Under the pieces are notes generated by a model. The model saw only the letters and a program-made list of their open reading frames with translations, ran no database searches and was not told the origin of the DNA. DNA of 8,805 nt. It comes from Syntrophaceae bacterium. GTDB taxonomy: Bacteria > Desulfobacterota > Syntrophia > Syntrophales > UBA5619. A program made the position numbers and the translations under genes. Positions 1 to 6,544 of the stretch are shown here, one piece after another. Positions within the stretch are counted from its first letter, which is position 1. Each line of letters begins with the position of its first letter. The DNA is taken from contig CAKKRN010000215.1 in assembly GCA_919902745.1 (NCBI GenBank), forward strand, positions 1 to 8,805, given 5' to 3'.

Positions 1-77
1 TGGTGCCCCTGCCGCGATTCGAACGCGGGGCCTGCGGATTAGGAATCCGTCGCTCTATCCGTCTGAGCTACAGGGGC
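1..77 (-). tRNA. tRNA-Arg (anticodon CCT, reads AGG)
   Basis: The reverse complement folds as a complete 77-nt cloverleaf including the encoded CCA (window bases 1-3). The acceptor arms GCCCCTG and CAGGGGC pair fully. The D stem is GCTC/GAGC, the T arm is CCGCG-TTCGAAT-CGCGG, and the variable loop has 5 nt. The anticodon loop is TTCCTAA, with the CCT anticodon at window 41-43. The discriminator base is A. The anticodon stem has a mismatch at its outer pair, A27 (window 50) against C43 (window 34), leaving four good pairs. The tRNA ends exactly at the window edge, so whether its 3' end carries an integrated element cannot be seen. Confidence 0.97.
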
Positions 78-94
78 AATCCGATGGGAGCGCC

Positions 95-123
95 CGTCTA
101 ACACGCTTTGCGGCGAGTGTCAA
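95..123 (-). promoter_or_regulatory. Promoter of the tRNA-Arg gene
   Basis: On the minus strand a perfect -35 box TTGACA (118-123) is followed after 17 nt by a poor -10 box TAGACG (95-100), or TTAGAC with a 16-nt spacer. The sequence just downstream is GGGCGC, a GC-rich discriminator of the kind found at stringently controlled stable-RNA promoters. The expected transcription start near 88 leaves a leader of about 10 nt before the tRNA. The placement fits well; the weak -10 match lowers certainty. Confidence 0.6.
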
Positions 124-222
124 TATCTGATCTCCCCGCCAACGAATCCGGGAAGCCGGCGGCCTGATGATGCTGATCCGTCCGGCGGTTCCGTTTTTCA
201 CCCGTACCGGGCCGCCCCTTGG

Positions 223-927
223 TCAACGGGAAACCGTCCCGCTTATCCTCTTCAGGATGATGCGGGCGTCCGCCACCACGCAGCGGCCGGCGGAGCAGAG
301 AAGCGGATTGATGTCGATGGATTCGATTCGGTCCTCCAGTTCCATGACGAGAGCAGAGAAGGCCCGGAGGGTTTCCGTCAGCTTGCCCCGATCCACCGGC
401 GCCGCGCCCCGGTACCCCTCGAGCAACCGGTGGGCCTTGAGGCCTTCGATCATCGCCAGGGCGTCCTTTTCGGTGAGGGGCGCCATCCTCAGGGCGACGT
501 CCTGGTAGATCTCCACGCCGGTGCCTCCCATTCCCAGCAGGATCATGGGGCCGAACTGCAGATCGATCTTCGCCCCTAAAATGAGTTCGATTCCGGAGAG
601 CATCTCCTCCACGAGGACGCCCTGGAAGCCGTCCAGGCCCCGAAAGCGTTCAAAGACCTCCGCCAGGCGCCCGTCGTTGCCTATCCCCACGGCCACGCCG
701 CCCACGTCCGATTTGTGGAGGATGCGGGGGGAGACAATCTTGGCGACCACGGGATACCCGATTTCACCTGCGAAGCGGCGCGCCTCCTCCGCGGTTTGGG
801 CCAGAGCAAAACGGGGTACGGCGAATCCGGCCAGGGAGAAGATCTGCTTCGCGGCGGCCTCGAGAACCCAGCCGTCGCCGCGGGCCTCCTCGATGATCCG
901 GAGGATGTCGGGATGGGATTCTATCAT
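223..927 (-). CDS. acdB: ADP-forming acetyl/acyl-CoA synthetase, beta subunit (ATP-grasp)
   Basis: This 234-residue protein is the nucleotide-binding subunit of an NDP-forming acyl-CoA synthetase. With the alpha subunit it converts acyl-CoA, ADP and phosphate into the free acid, CoA and ATP (reversible) in the cytoplasm. The whole length is one ATP-grasp_5-type domain. Visible family blocks are an N-terminal helix ending in a Lys-containing sheet (YPVVAKIVSP, 58-67) and LHKSDVGGV (70-78). H71 matches the beta-subunit histidine thought to relay the phosphoryl group. VEEML...GIELILGAKID follows at about 106-122, FGPMILLGMGG at 126-135, and the late ATP-grasp signature DINPL at 205-209. The length is normal for a separate beta subunit. 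The ATG overlaps the acdA stop as ATGA (924-927), and AGGAGG (936-941) lies 8 nt upstream, so the start is secure and translation is probably coupled. No terminator with a U-tract is visible after the stop. The acyl substrate (acetyl, branched-chain or aryl) cannot be read from sequence. Confidence 0.92.
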   Translation of the reverse strand: MIESHPDILRIIEEARGDGWVLEAAAKQIFSLAGFAVPRFALAQTAEEARRFAGEIGYPVVAKIVSPRILHKSDVGGVAVGIGNDGRLAEVFERFRGLDGFQGVLVEEMLSGIELILGAKIDLQFGPMILLGMGGTGVEIYQDVALRMAPLTEKDALAMIEGLKAHRLLEGYRGAAPVDRGKLTETLRAFSALVMELEDRIESIDINPLLCSAGRCVVADARIILKRISGTVSR

Positions 928-2288
928 GGCCTGTTCCTCCTGAGTGCCTCAACCATAAGCACCGCACCTTCGATGGAGGGCGATACGGGGGCGCCGTTTA
1001 GTTCAAACCCCTCGATCAGCATGGCGTACTTCTCCACGTGGGGTACGTAGGCGATCAAAGGCTTGCCGCACCGGGTCGCGACGCTGCTGAGCTTGGCGCC
1101 GAGATCGGCGGTGATCCCCGGAACGTATGGGAGCAGAAGCGCCAGCACGCAGTCGATCTGCTCCATCGCAAAGAGGGTTTCCGCGGTGGCGACAAAGTCG
1201 TCGTCGATTCCGCTTCCGGTGAGGTCGATCGGGTTTACGAGCGAGGCGATCTCCCGGACGCTTGGGCTGAGGTCCTTGCGGAGCGCTTCCCTGACATCTT
1301 CGGGAAGTGCGGGAACGGCAATCCCGTGAGCGGTACAGGCATCGACGGCCATCGCGCCGTGCCCGCCGCTGACCGTAACGATTCCGACCCTGCCCTGGAT
1401 CGGTTTGGCGTAGACGCTCAGCGATTCGCAGAAGGAGATCATTTCCAGTTCGTTTGCCGCCTCCACGATCCCGTACTGGGAAAGGGCCGCCGAAAAGCTT
1501 GCGTAGTCTCCCGCGAGCGATGCCGTGTGGCTGGAGACGGCCCGGCTCCCGCCCGCACTCTTTCCGGACTTGAGAACGATGACCGGTTTGCCGCACTTGC
1601 CGGCATTGAGCACGAAGGCCCTTCCCTCGTTTGGGCCGAAGCCTTCGATGTAGAAGGCGATCACCCGGGTGGCCGGGTCCTGTGCGAGATAGTCGAGGAG
1701 ATCCAGTTCGCCCAAGAGGGCCTTGTTCCCGATGCTGATCGCCTTGGCAAGCCCCACGCCCTCACCGGCGAACTTGATCAGATGGTCCACGAGGATGCCC
1801 CCGCTCTGGCTTACGAAGGATACGTTCCCGACGGTGGGCTTCACCATGCGTTCGCCCGGCAGGAAGAAGGTGTCCACATGAGAGGGGACGTAGATCCCGA
1901 GACAGTTGGGTCCGACAAAGGGGAACGAAGCCTCCTGCGCGATCGCGACGATTCGCTGCTGCAGGTCCCGCCTGCCGGCCTCCGCAAACCCCCCCGAGAT
2001 GACGGTTGCGGAGCGGGTCTTCGCCCGGATGCATTCGGACAGCACATCCGGCACGAAGTCGGCCCTGACCGCGATGACCGCGAGGTCAATCGGTTCGGGG
2101 ATCTCCGAGATGCTCCGGTGAATCGCCTGGCCGTTCACGGTTCCACCGCGGGGGTTGACCCCGTAAACCTTCACCGGGTAGCGAAGGAGGTTCTTCGTGA
2201 AGATCTCGTTGGCCGGATGGCGGTAGTTGCTCGATGAGACCCCGAATACCGCCATGGTCCGGGGCTCGAAGAGGGGTTTGAGATCCAT
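924..2288 (-). CDS. acdA: ADP-forming acetyl/acyl-CoA synthetase, alpha subunit
   Basis: This 454-residue protein is the CoA-binding, catalytic subunit partnering AcdB. Residues about 1-135 form a CoA-binding Rossmann domain (TMAVFGVS at 11-18, VYGVNPRGG at 41-49, VISGGFAEAG at 96-105, FVGPNCLGI at 124-132). Residues about 150-290 form the first succinyl-CoA-ligase-like domain (FVSQSGG at 158-164), with SSHTASLAG at 252-260. H254 is in the position of the family's phosphorylated active-site histidine. Residues about 298-450 form the second ligase-like domain (GIVTVSGGHGAMAVD at 302-316, LVNPIDLTG at 350-358). In many bacteria alpha and beta are fused into a protein of about 700 residues; here they are separate, as in the archaeal enzymes. 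GGAGG (2294-2298) lies 5 nt before the ATG, and only 29 nt separate this gene from the ftsY stop, so it is very likely in the ftsY operon. There is no GNAT domain, so it is not a Pat-type protein acetyltransferase. Confidence 0.93.
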   Translation of the reverse strand: MDLKPLFEPRTMAVFGVSSSNYRHPANEIFTKNLLRYPVKVYGVNPRGGTVNGQAIHRSISEIPEPIDLAVIAVRADFVPDVLSECIRAKTRSATVISGGFAEAGRRDLQQRIVAIAQEASFPFVGPNCLGIYVPSHVDTFFLPGERMVKPTVGNVSFVSQSGGILVDHLIKFAGEGVGLAKAISIGNKALLGELDLLDYLAQDPATRVIAFYIEGFGPNEGRAFVLNAGKCGKPVIVLKSGKSAGGSRAVSSHTASLAGDYASFSAALSQYGIVEAANELEMISFCESLSVYAKPIQGRVGIVTVSGGHGAMAVDACTAHGIAVPALPEDVREALRKDLSPSVREIASLVNPIDLTGSGIDDDFVATAETLFAMEQIDCVLALLLPYVPGITADLGAKLSSVATRCGKPLIAYVPHVEKYAMLIEGFELNGAPVSPSIEGAVLMVEALRRNRP

Positions 2289-2317
2289 GATGCCCTCCCT
2301 TTTTGTGGTGGGTCGCC

Positions 2318-3262
2318 TCAGCGGCCGTTCGGCGCGAAGAGGGCCTCGACGAACTCCTCGGCCCGGAAGGGGCGAAGGTCGTCCAACTGCTCTCCGACGC
2401 CGATGTAGCGGAGCGGAATCCCCAGCTCTTTTGCAATCCGGACGACGACGCCCCCCTTTGAAGTCCCGTCCAACTTCGTCAGGATGAGGCCCGTGACGCC
2501 GATCTCGTCCTTGAACATCTTCGCCTGGGCTATCGCGTTCTGGCCGGTCGTCGCGTCGAGGACGAGCAGGACCTCATGGGGCGCGCCGGGGAGTTCGCGC
2601 CCCATGATCCGCTTCATTTTCTTGAGCTCCTCCATCAGGTTTACTTTCGTATGGAGGCGACCTGCCGTGTCGATGATGAGCACGCCCGGAGGGCCGGCCT
2701 TGGCTGCGCGGATCGCGTCGAAGACGACGGCGGCGGGGTCGGCGTTGGCGGCCTGCCGGATCAGCGGGACATTCACCCGTTTTGCCCAGACTTCCAACTG
2801 CTCGATGGCCGCCGCCCTGAATGTGTCGGCGGCGACGAGCGTCACCGCGCGGCCCTCCTCTTTCAGGTTGCGGGCAAGTTTGCCGATGGTCGTGGTCTTC
2901 CCCGTGCCGTTCACCCCGACGACCATGATCGTGTAGGTCTTGTCCGTTGGGATCTTCAGCGGCGCCTCGTTCCGGAGCAGGATCTCCCGCATCGTCTCCC
3001 GGAGGACCTTTTTGAGGACTTCAGGACTGGCGAGCTCCTTGCGCTTCACCTTTTCCTTCAATGATTCGATGAGTTCAGCGGTGAAGGCCGGCCCCACGTC
3101 CGCCACGATGAGCGCCTCTTCCAGCTCGTCGAAGAGCGCCTGGTCGATCTCCTTGCTTCCGAGGAGGATGTCGTCGACGTCCGTCAGAAGGAGCTTCCGG
3201 GTTTTGGCAAGCCCCGACTTCAGACGGTCGAAGAGCCCTTTCTTGTCGTTATCCTGTCCCAT
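2318..3262 (-). CDS. ftsY: Signal recognition particle receptor FtsY
   Basis: FtsY is the SRP receptor GTPase. It docks SRP-bound ribosomes at the inner membrane and forms a GTP-dependent heterodimer with Ffh. The 314-residue protein lacks the long acidic A domain of the E. coli protein. It begins with a short polar stretch and a Lys/Arg-rich amphipathic segment (about 7-26) suited to membrane contact, then the N-domain helices (about 27-100). The G domain shows every SRP-GTPase motif: G1 GVNGTGKTTT (116-125), G2 DTFRAAA (146-152), G3 DTAGR (198-202), G4 TKLD (262-265), and GVGE (288-291) followed by DLRPF (295-299). The start has AGGA (3271-3274) 8 nt upstream. A good promoter and a leader hairpin lie further upstream, so ftsY heads an operon with acdA and acdB. 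SRP components are normally constitutive. No sign of truncation. Confidence 0.97.
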   Translation of the reverse strand: MGQDNDKKGLFDRLKSGLAKTRKLLLTDVDDILLGSKEIDQALFDELEEALIVADVGPAFTAELIESLKEKVKRKELASPEVLKKVLRETMREILLRNEAPLKIPTDKTYTIMVVGVNGTGKTTTIGKLARNLKEEGRAVTLVAADTFRAAAIEQLEVWAKRVNVPLIRQAANADPAAVVFDAIRAAKAGPPGVLIIDTAGRLHTKVNLMEELKKMKRIMGRELPGAPHEVLLVLDATTGQNAIAQAKMFKDEIGVTGLILTKLDGTSKGGVVVRIAKELGIPLRYIGVGEQLDDLRPFRAEEFVEALFAPNGR

Positions 3263-3293
3263 GAATCCATTCCTGAAGTGATTTTCCGCGTGG

Positions 3294-3324
3294 CTCTTCT
3301 TCCTCGCCGTACGGAGGAGAAGAG
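3294..3324 (-). other. Stem-loop in the ftsY 5' leader
   Basis: On the minus strand CTCTTCTCCTC pairs with GAGG-A-AGAAGAG: 11 base pairs, one bulged A and an 8-nt loop. Two further G-C pairs are possible at the base across a one-base bulge. It begins within about 10 nt of the predicted transcription start and ends about 30 nt before the ftsY start codon. Neither strand has a U-tract after it, so it is not a rho-independent terminator. It could protect the 5' end of the mRNA or bind a regulator; its role is unknown. Confidence 0.5.
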
Positions 3325-3339
3325 GCCGGCGCGTGAGCC

Positions 3340-3369
3340 GTTATAACCATTTTCCCATGCGGATGTAAA
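3340..3369 (-). promoter_or_regulatory. sigma70-type promoter of the ftsY-acdA-acdB operon
   Basis: On the minus strand the -35 box is TTTACA (3364-3369, 5 of 6 matches) and the -10 box is TATAAC (3340-3345, 5 of 6), with an 18-nt spacer (17 if TTATAA is used). Transcription should start near 3333, giving a leader of about 70 nt. It is the best promoter match in the lon-ftsY gap and the only one I see that could serve this operon. Confidence 0.65.
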
Positions 3370-3556
3370 GAGTATGTTCCGGAAAACCAATGATCCGCTT
3401 CAAGTAGACGTCCAAGAAAACGACTGAAGAAAAAGAGCGCTGCCGCAAAGGATGATTCGGGTAATTAGTGAGTCTCATAGCGTAAGTCTTGCAGGGGAGT
3501 CAGGGGGCAGCCTTAGAACTTATTGTCACCGGTGATGTCGGCCTTGAGCGTCCCCT
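3370..3556. other. lon-ftsY intergenic region upstream of the ftsY promoter; no gene seen
   Basis: This part of the 294-bp gap holds no credible coding frame. It contains a perfect 10-bp palindrome TCACCGGTGA (3526-3535), starting 21 nt past the lon stop codon. It also has a short direct repeat of CAGGGG (3492-3497 and 3501-3506) and AT-richer sequence around 3440-3485. On the minus strand a pyrimidine-rich TCTTTTTCTTC (3426-3436) follows GCGGCAGCGC, which can form only a 3-bp stem. That is too weak to be called the lon terminator, so lon may terminate by another route or read into ftsY. Confidence 0.5.
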
Positions 3557-5926
3557 CTATTTCGCCGACTCCGGCGCCTTGTCCAGGGCGATCCGGAGCA
3601 CCTCCAGCATCTCGTCCACGAAGTGGAAGGTGATCTCCCTTTTGACCTTCGCCGGGATCTCCTCCAGGTCCTTTTTGTTCCACTTCGGCAGAATGATCGT
3701 CTTCACACCGGCGCGGTGTGCCGCCAGGACCTTCTCCTTGATGCCGCCCACCGGGAGGACCAGCCCCCGAAGCGTGATCTCGCCGGTCATCGCGAGCTCC
3801 TTCTTCACCGTTCGGTTTGTCAGCAGCGAGGTCAGGGCGGTCAGCATCGTCACCCCCGCCGACGGCCCGTCCTTCGGGATGGCGCCGGAGGGGACGTGGA
3901 TGTGGATGTCCATCCCGTCGAAGAAATCCTTCTCAATCCCCAATTCTTCCGCGTTCGCGCGGATGAAGCTGAGCGCCGCCGTGGCCGATTCCTTCATCAC
4001 GTCGCCCAACTGCCCCGTCAGCGTGAGGCCGCCCTTGCCCTTCATCGAGGTCGCCTCGATGAACAGGATATCCCCGCCGACCGGCGTCCAGGCGAGCCCC
4101 CTGACGACCCCGGGCTTTGCGGTCCGGGCGTCCGCCTCCTCCGTGACCCGGACGGGTCCGAGGAACCGGTGGAGATCCCGCGCCGTGATCTTTGCCTTTT
4201 CGATCACGCCTTCGGCGATCTGGCTCGCTACGCCCCGGCAGACCGCGGCGAGCTCCCGCTCGATATTCCGCACCCCCGCCTCCCGCGTATAGCCGGTGAT
4301 GATTTTGCTGATTGCGCTCTTCGTGATCCGGATCTGTTCCGGTTTCAGGCCGTTCGCCTCCGTCTGCCGCGGGATCAGGTAGCGCTGGGCGATCCGGATC
4401 TTCTCGTCGATCGTGTAGCCGGACAGTTCGATCACCTCCAGGCGGTCGCGGAGCGCCGGTGGGATCGTCTCTAAAATGTTCGCCGTCGTGATGAACATCA
4501 CGTGCGACAGGTCGAACGGGACGTCCAGGTAGTGGTCCGAGAAGGAGAAGTTCTGCTCCGGGTCGAGGACCTCGAGGAGCGCCGACGAGGGATCGCCGCG
4601 GAAATCGCTCCCGACCTTGTCGATCTCGTCCAGCATGAAGACGGGGTTCATCGACTCCGCCCGCCGGATTCCCTGGATGATCCTGCCGGGAAGCGCCCCG
4701 ACGTAGGTCCTCCGGTGGCCGCGGATCTCCGCCTCGTCGTGGATGCCGCCGAGCGAGATGCGGATGAATTTCCTTCCCAGCGCGCGGCCGATGGAGTGGC
4801 CGAGGGAGGTCTTGCCCGTCCCCGGAGGGCCGGCGAAACAGAGGATCGGCCCCTTCGAGTCCGGCTTTAACTTGCGGACGGCGAGGTATTCGAGAATCCG
4901 TTTCTTCGCCTTCTCCAGGCCATAGTGGTCCTCGTCCAGCACGCGCCGCGCCTTTTTGATATCGAGGTTGTCCACGGTGCCCTCGTGCCAGGGCAGCGCG
5001 GTCATCCAGTCGAGGTAGGTCGCCGCGACCGTGTACTCCGCCGAGGAGGGGTGCATTCTGGCGAGCCGGGCGAGCTCGCGCTCCGCCTCCTTCTTCGCCT
5101 CCTCCGGGAGCTTCTTCTGTTCGATCTTCGCGCGGTACTCCTCGATCTCGACCTTTTCGTCGTCCGACTCCCCCAACTCCTTGCGGATTGCGCAAAGCTG
5201 CTGGCGGAGGTAGTACTCCCGCTGGTTCTTGTCCATGTCGTCCTTCACCTGGGTCTGGATTTTGCTGCCCAGTTCGAGGATCTCCACCTGGTGGTTGACA
5301 AGCCTGGTCACCTCGCGAAGGCGCTCCTTCACGTCGAGGATATCGAGGATCTTCTGCTTCTCCTCGATCGGCGAGTTGATCACGGAGGCGATGATGTCGG
5401 CCAGGACGCCGGGCTCCGCGATCGATTTGGCCATCGCCCCGAACTCCTGGGGGAGGAACGGCGAGAGCTTCACGATCCGCTCGAAGAGGCCGACGAGGTT
5501 CGCCATCAGCGCCTCGACCTCGATGTCCTTGGCCTCCCGGTCCTCCAGATTTTCCACGCGGGCGCGGAGGTAGGGCTTTCCCTCTAACAGTTCAACGATG
5601 CGGATCCGGCCGATCCCCTGGAGGAGGAGCTGGGTCTTGTTGTCGGTGGTCTTGGCCATCCGGAGGATCACGACGCTTGTGCCGACGCCATAGAAATCCT
5701 CCCTTTTGTGCGGGCCGTCCGTCGGGTCGCCGGCCTGCTTCAACATGGCGAGGCCGATCAGGCGGTCGCCCGCCATCGCCTCGTCGATCAGGCTGATCGC
5801 GGAATCGCCGGAAACCTCCAGCGGGAAGAGCATCTTCGGAAAGACGAAGGCGCCCGCGAGCGGCAGCACCGGGAGAATCTCCGGGATGCTGGCAATTTTG
5901 AGTTCTTCAGACACTTTCTGTGACAT
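3557..5926 (-). CDS. lon: ATP-dependent serine protease Lon (LonA type)
   Basis: Lon is a homohexameric AAA+ protease of the cytoplasm that degrades misfolded proteins and specific regulators, including many antitoxins. From the ATG at 5926 the protein has 789 residues, normal for LonA. The N-terminal substrate-binding domain begins at ILPVLPLAGAFVFP (17-30), followed by a long helical region (about 200-300). The AAA+ module has Walker A GPPGTGKTS (366-374), Walker B VFMLDEIDK (429-437) and a sensor/arginine region GVRNIEREL (551-559). The protease domain starts near 600 and carries the catalytic serine in KDGPSAG (S689) and the catalytic lysine in GGIKEKVLAAHRAG (K732). This is the standard Ser-Lys dyad with its usual 43-residue spacing. 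The stop is TAG. The frame stays open 68 codons further upstream, but GGAGG at 5932-5936 and the conserved N-terminus mark 5926 as the start. lon follows hsp20 after 28 nt, so the two form one operon. Confidence 0.97.
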   Translation of the reverse strand: MSQKVSEELKIASIPEILPVLPLAGAFVFPKMLFPLEVSGDSAISLIDEAMAGDRLIGLAMLKQAGDPTDGPHKREDFYGVGTSVVILRMAKTTDNKTQLLLQGIGRIRIVELLEGKPYLRARVENLEDREAKDIEVEALMANLVGLFERIVKLSPFLPQEFGAMAKSIAEPGVLADIIASVINSPIEEKQKILDILDVKERLREVTRLVNHQVEILELGSKIQTQVKDDMDKNQREYYLRQQLCAIRKELGESDDEKVEIEEYRAKIEQKKLPEEAKKEAERELARLARMHPSSAEYTVAATYLDWMTALPWHEGTVDNLDIKKARRVLDEDHYGLEKAKKRILEYLAVRKLKPDSKGPILCFAGPPGTGKTSLGHSIGRALGRKFIRISLGGIHDEAEIRGHRRTYVGALPGRIIQGIRRAESMNPVFMLDEIDKVGSDFRGDPSSALLEVLDPEQNFSFSDHYLDVPFDLSHVMFITTANILETIPPALRDRLEVIELSGYTIDEKIRIAQRYLIPRQTEANGLKPEQIRITKSAISKIITGYTREAGVRNIERELAAVCRGVASQIAEGVIEKAKITARDLHRFLGPVRVTEEADARTAKPGVVRGLAWTPVGGDILFIEATSMKGKGGLTLTGQLGDVMKESATAALSFIRANAEELGIEKDFFDGMDIHIHVPSGAIPKDGPSAGVTMLTALTSLLTNRTVKKELAMTGEITLRGLVLPVGGIKEKVLAAHRAGVKTIILPKWNKKDLEEIPAKVKREITFHFVDEMLEVLRIALDKAPESAK

Positions 5927-5937
5927 GGAAACCTCCA
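5926..5937 (-). promoter_or_regulatory. lon ribosome binding site with a possible small hairpin
   Basis: On the minus strand GGAGG (5932-5936) lies 5 nt before the ATG and decides the lon start. The 12 nt TGGAGGTTTCCA can close as TGGA/TCCA around a GGTT loop, pairing part of the Shine-Dalgarno with bases up to the A of the start codon. Four base pairs are marginal, so the hairpin is tentative while the binding site itself is clear. Confidence 0.6.
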
Positions 5938-5954
5938 ATATATTGTAAGCAGAA

Positions 5955-6401
5955 TCAACTGCCTTGTATGTTGATCTTCTGGATGCGGTCCACGGGTCGT
6001 TTGGCGAGACGGATCTCCAGGAGGCCGTCCCGGCAGACCGCCGCGGCTGTCTGGGTGTCGATCGGCACGGGAAGCGAGAGGGTGCGCTCGAAACGGCCGC
6101 AGGGGATCTCGGCGAGACGGTAGCGGGCATCCCCCTCCCGCGGTCCGCCCTCCCGCGTGCCGGAGACCTTTACCGTGCGGGGCCCGATCTCCAGGTGGAT
6201 CTCCTCCCGCGGGACGCCGGCGATCTCGGCCAGGATGACGATCTCCTCGCGGGTTTCATAGATGTCGATCTGGGGCCGCCACTGCTGCCGGGAGAACGAG
6301 AACCGCGGCTGGGCCGCACGCAACATCTCCTCGATGGTCCGACGGAATTCGGACTCGACGCCCTCCGGATTGTCGACGAATCTGATCTTGATGTAATCCA
6401 T
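5955..6401 (-). CDS. hsp20: Small heat shock protein, Hsp20/alpha-crystallin family
   Basis: This is an ATP-independent holdase that binds unfolding proteins as large oligomers and keeps them ready for refolding or degradation. The 148-residue protein has a variable N-terminal arm (1-40) and an alpha-crystallin domain from about 42 to 140. The domain starts at RPQIDIYETREEIVILAEIAG (42-62), contains EIPCGRFERTLSLP (98-111), and has the conserved GLLEIRL (126-132). The C-terminal anchoring I-X-I motif is INI (143-145). Length and motif order are typical. The start has AGGAG (6408-6412) 6 nt upstream. It is the first gene of an operon with lon (28-nt gap), a sensible holdase plus protease pairing. 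A promoter lies about 80 nt upstream, and the leader between them can fold over the ribosome binding site. Confidence 0.95.
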   Translation of the reverse strand: MDYIKIRFVDNPEGVESEFRRTIEEMLRAAQPRFSFSRQQWRPQIDIYETREEIVILAEIAGVPREEIHLEIGPRTVKVSGTREGGPREGDARYRLAEIPCGRFERTLSLPVPIDTQTAAAVCRDGLLEIRLAKRPVDRIQKINIQGS

Positions 6402-6405
6402 GCCT

Positions 6406-6466
6406 GACTCCTGTTCTCAAGAACCGTCGGTTGCCGTAGATCGCCGCAATACGATCGTTCGCAACC
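6406..6466 (-). promoter_or_regulatory. Structured hsp20 leader; candidate RNA thermometer
   Basis: Two hairpins nearly fill the predicted leader (about 6473 to 6402, minus strand). The upstream one pairs GGTTGC (6461-6466) with GCAACC (6429-6434) and, inside a 4x4 internal loop, GATCG (6452-6456) with CGATC (6439-6443) around an 8-nt loop. The downstream one pairs GGTTCTT (6419-6425) with AGGAGTC (6406-6412) around the 6-nt loop GAGAAC. This puts the whole Shine-Dalgarno AGGAG in a 7-bp helix with three G-U wobbles. A competing fold, GTTC/GAAC with loop TTGA (6413-6424), would leave the site free. Wobble-rich pairing of the ribosome binding site in the last hairpin of a small-heat-shock leader is the hallmark of ROSE-like thermometers. 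The canonical ROSE UUGCU core is absent, so this is an inference from base pairing only. Confidence 0.45.
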
Positions 6467-6479
6467 CCATTTCAATGCC

Positions 6480-6508
6480 AAGATATGCATCCCATCCCGT
6501 GGCGTCAA
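6480..6508 (-). promoter_or_regulatory. Promoter of the hsp20-lon operon
   Basis: On the minus strand the -35 box is TTGACG (6503-6508, 5 of 6), the spacer is 17 nt, and the -10 box is TATCTT (6480-6485, 4 of 6). It is a housekeeping-type promoter. I do not see a convincing sigma32 -10 (CCCCAT-like) at the right distance, and there is no CIRCE inverted repeat. The predicted start near 6473 places both leader hairpins in the transcript. Confidence 0.5.
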
Positions 6509-6517
6509 GGGAAGGGG

Positions 6518-6544
6518 GAGCCATCCCGCTATATGGATGGGCTC
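6518..6544 (-). terminator. Weak hairpin after the toxin gene, possible terminator
   Basis: GAG-C-CCATCC pairs with GGATGG-CTC on the minus strand: 9 base pairs, one bulged C and an 8-nt loop. It is followed by a pyrimidine-rich CCCCTTCCCTT tail rather than a clean U-tract. It lies about 45 nt past the toxin stop and immediately before the hsp20 -35 box. It could reduce read-through from the toxin-antitoxin operon into hsp20-lon, but it is a poor terminator on paper. Confidence 0.3.

Noticed and set aside
167..222. Possible terminator after acdB
   Set aside because: Short stems exist (CCCG/CGGG near 201-211 and GCCGG/CCGGC around 155-185), but none is followed by a U-tract on the minus strand.
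1038..2237. 399-codon open frame on the plus strand opposite acdA
   Set aside because: It is antisense to a well-supported gene, has Asp/Arg/Gly-biased composition typical of GC-rich shadow frames, and shows no recognisable motif.
3623..5587. Long plus-strand open frames opposite lon (3623-4474 and 4925-5587) and a 420-codon minus frame at 3933-5195
   Set aside because: All are frames shadowing lon, with low-complexity Arg/Leu/Asp or Arg/Pro/Gly composition and no ribosome binding site or motif.
5927..6130. In-frame upstream extension of lon giving an 857-residue protein
   Set aside because: The added 68 residues overlap hsp20 in another frame, are Ser/Arg/Pro-rich with no Lon homology, and the start at 5926 has an ideal GGAGG and the conserved LonA N-terminus.
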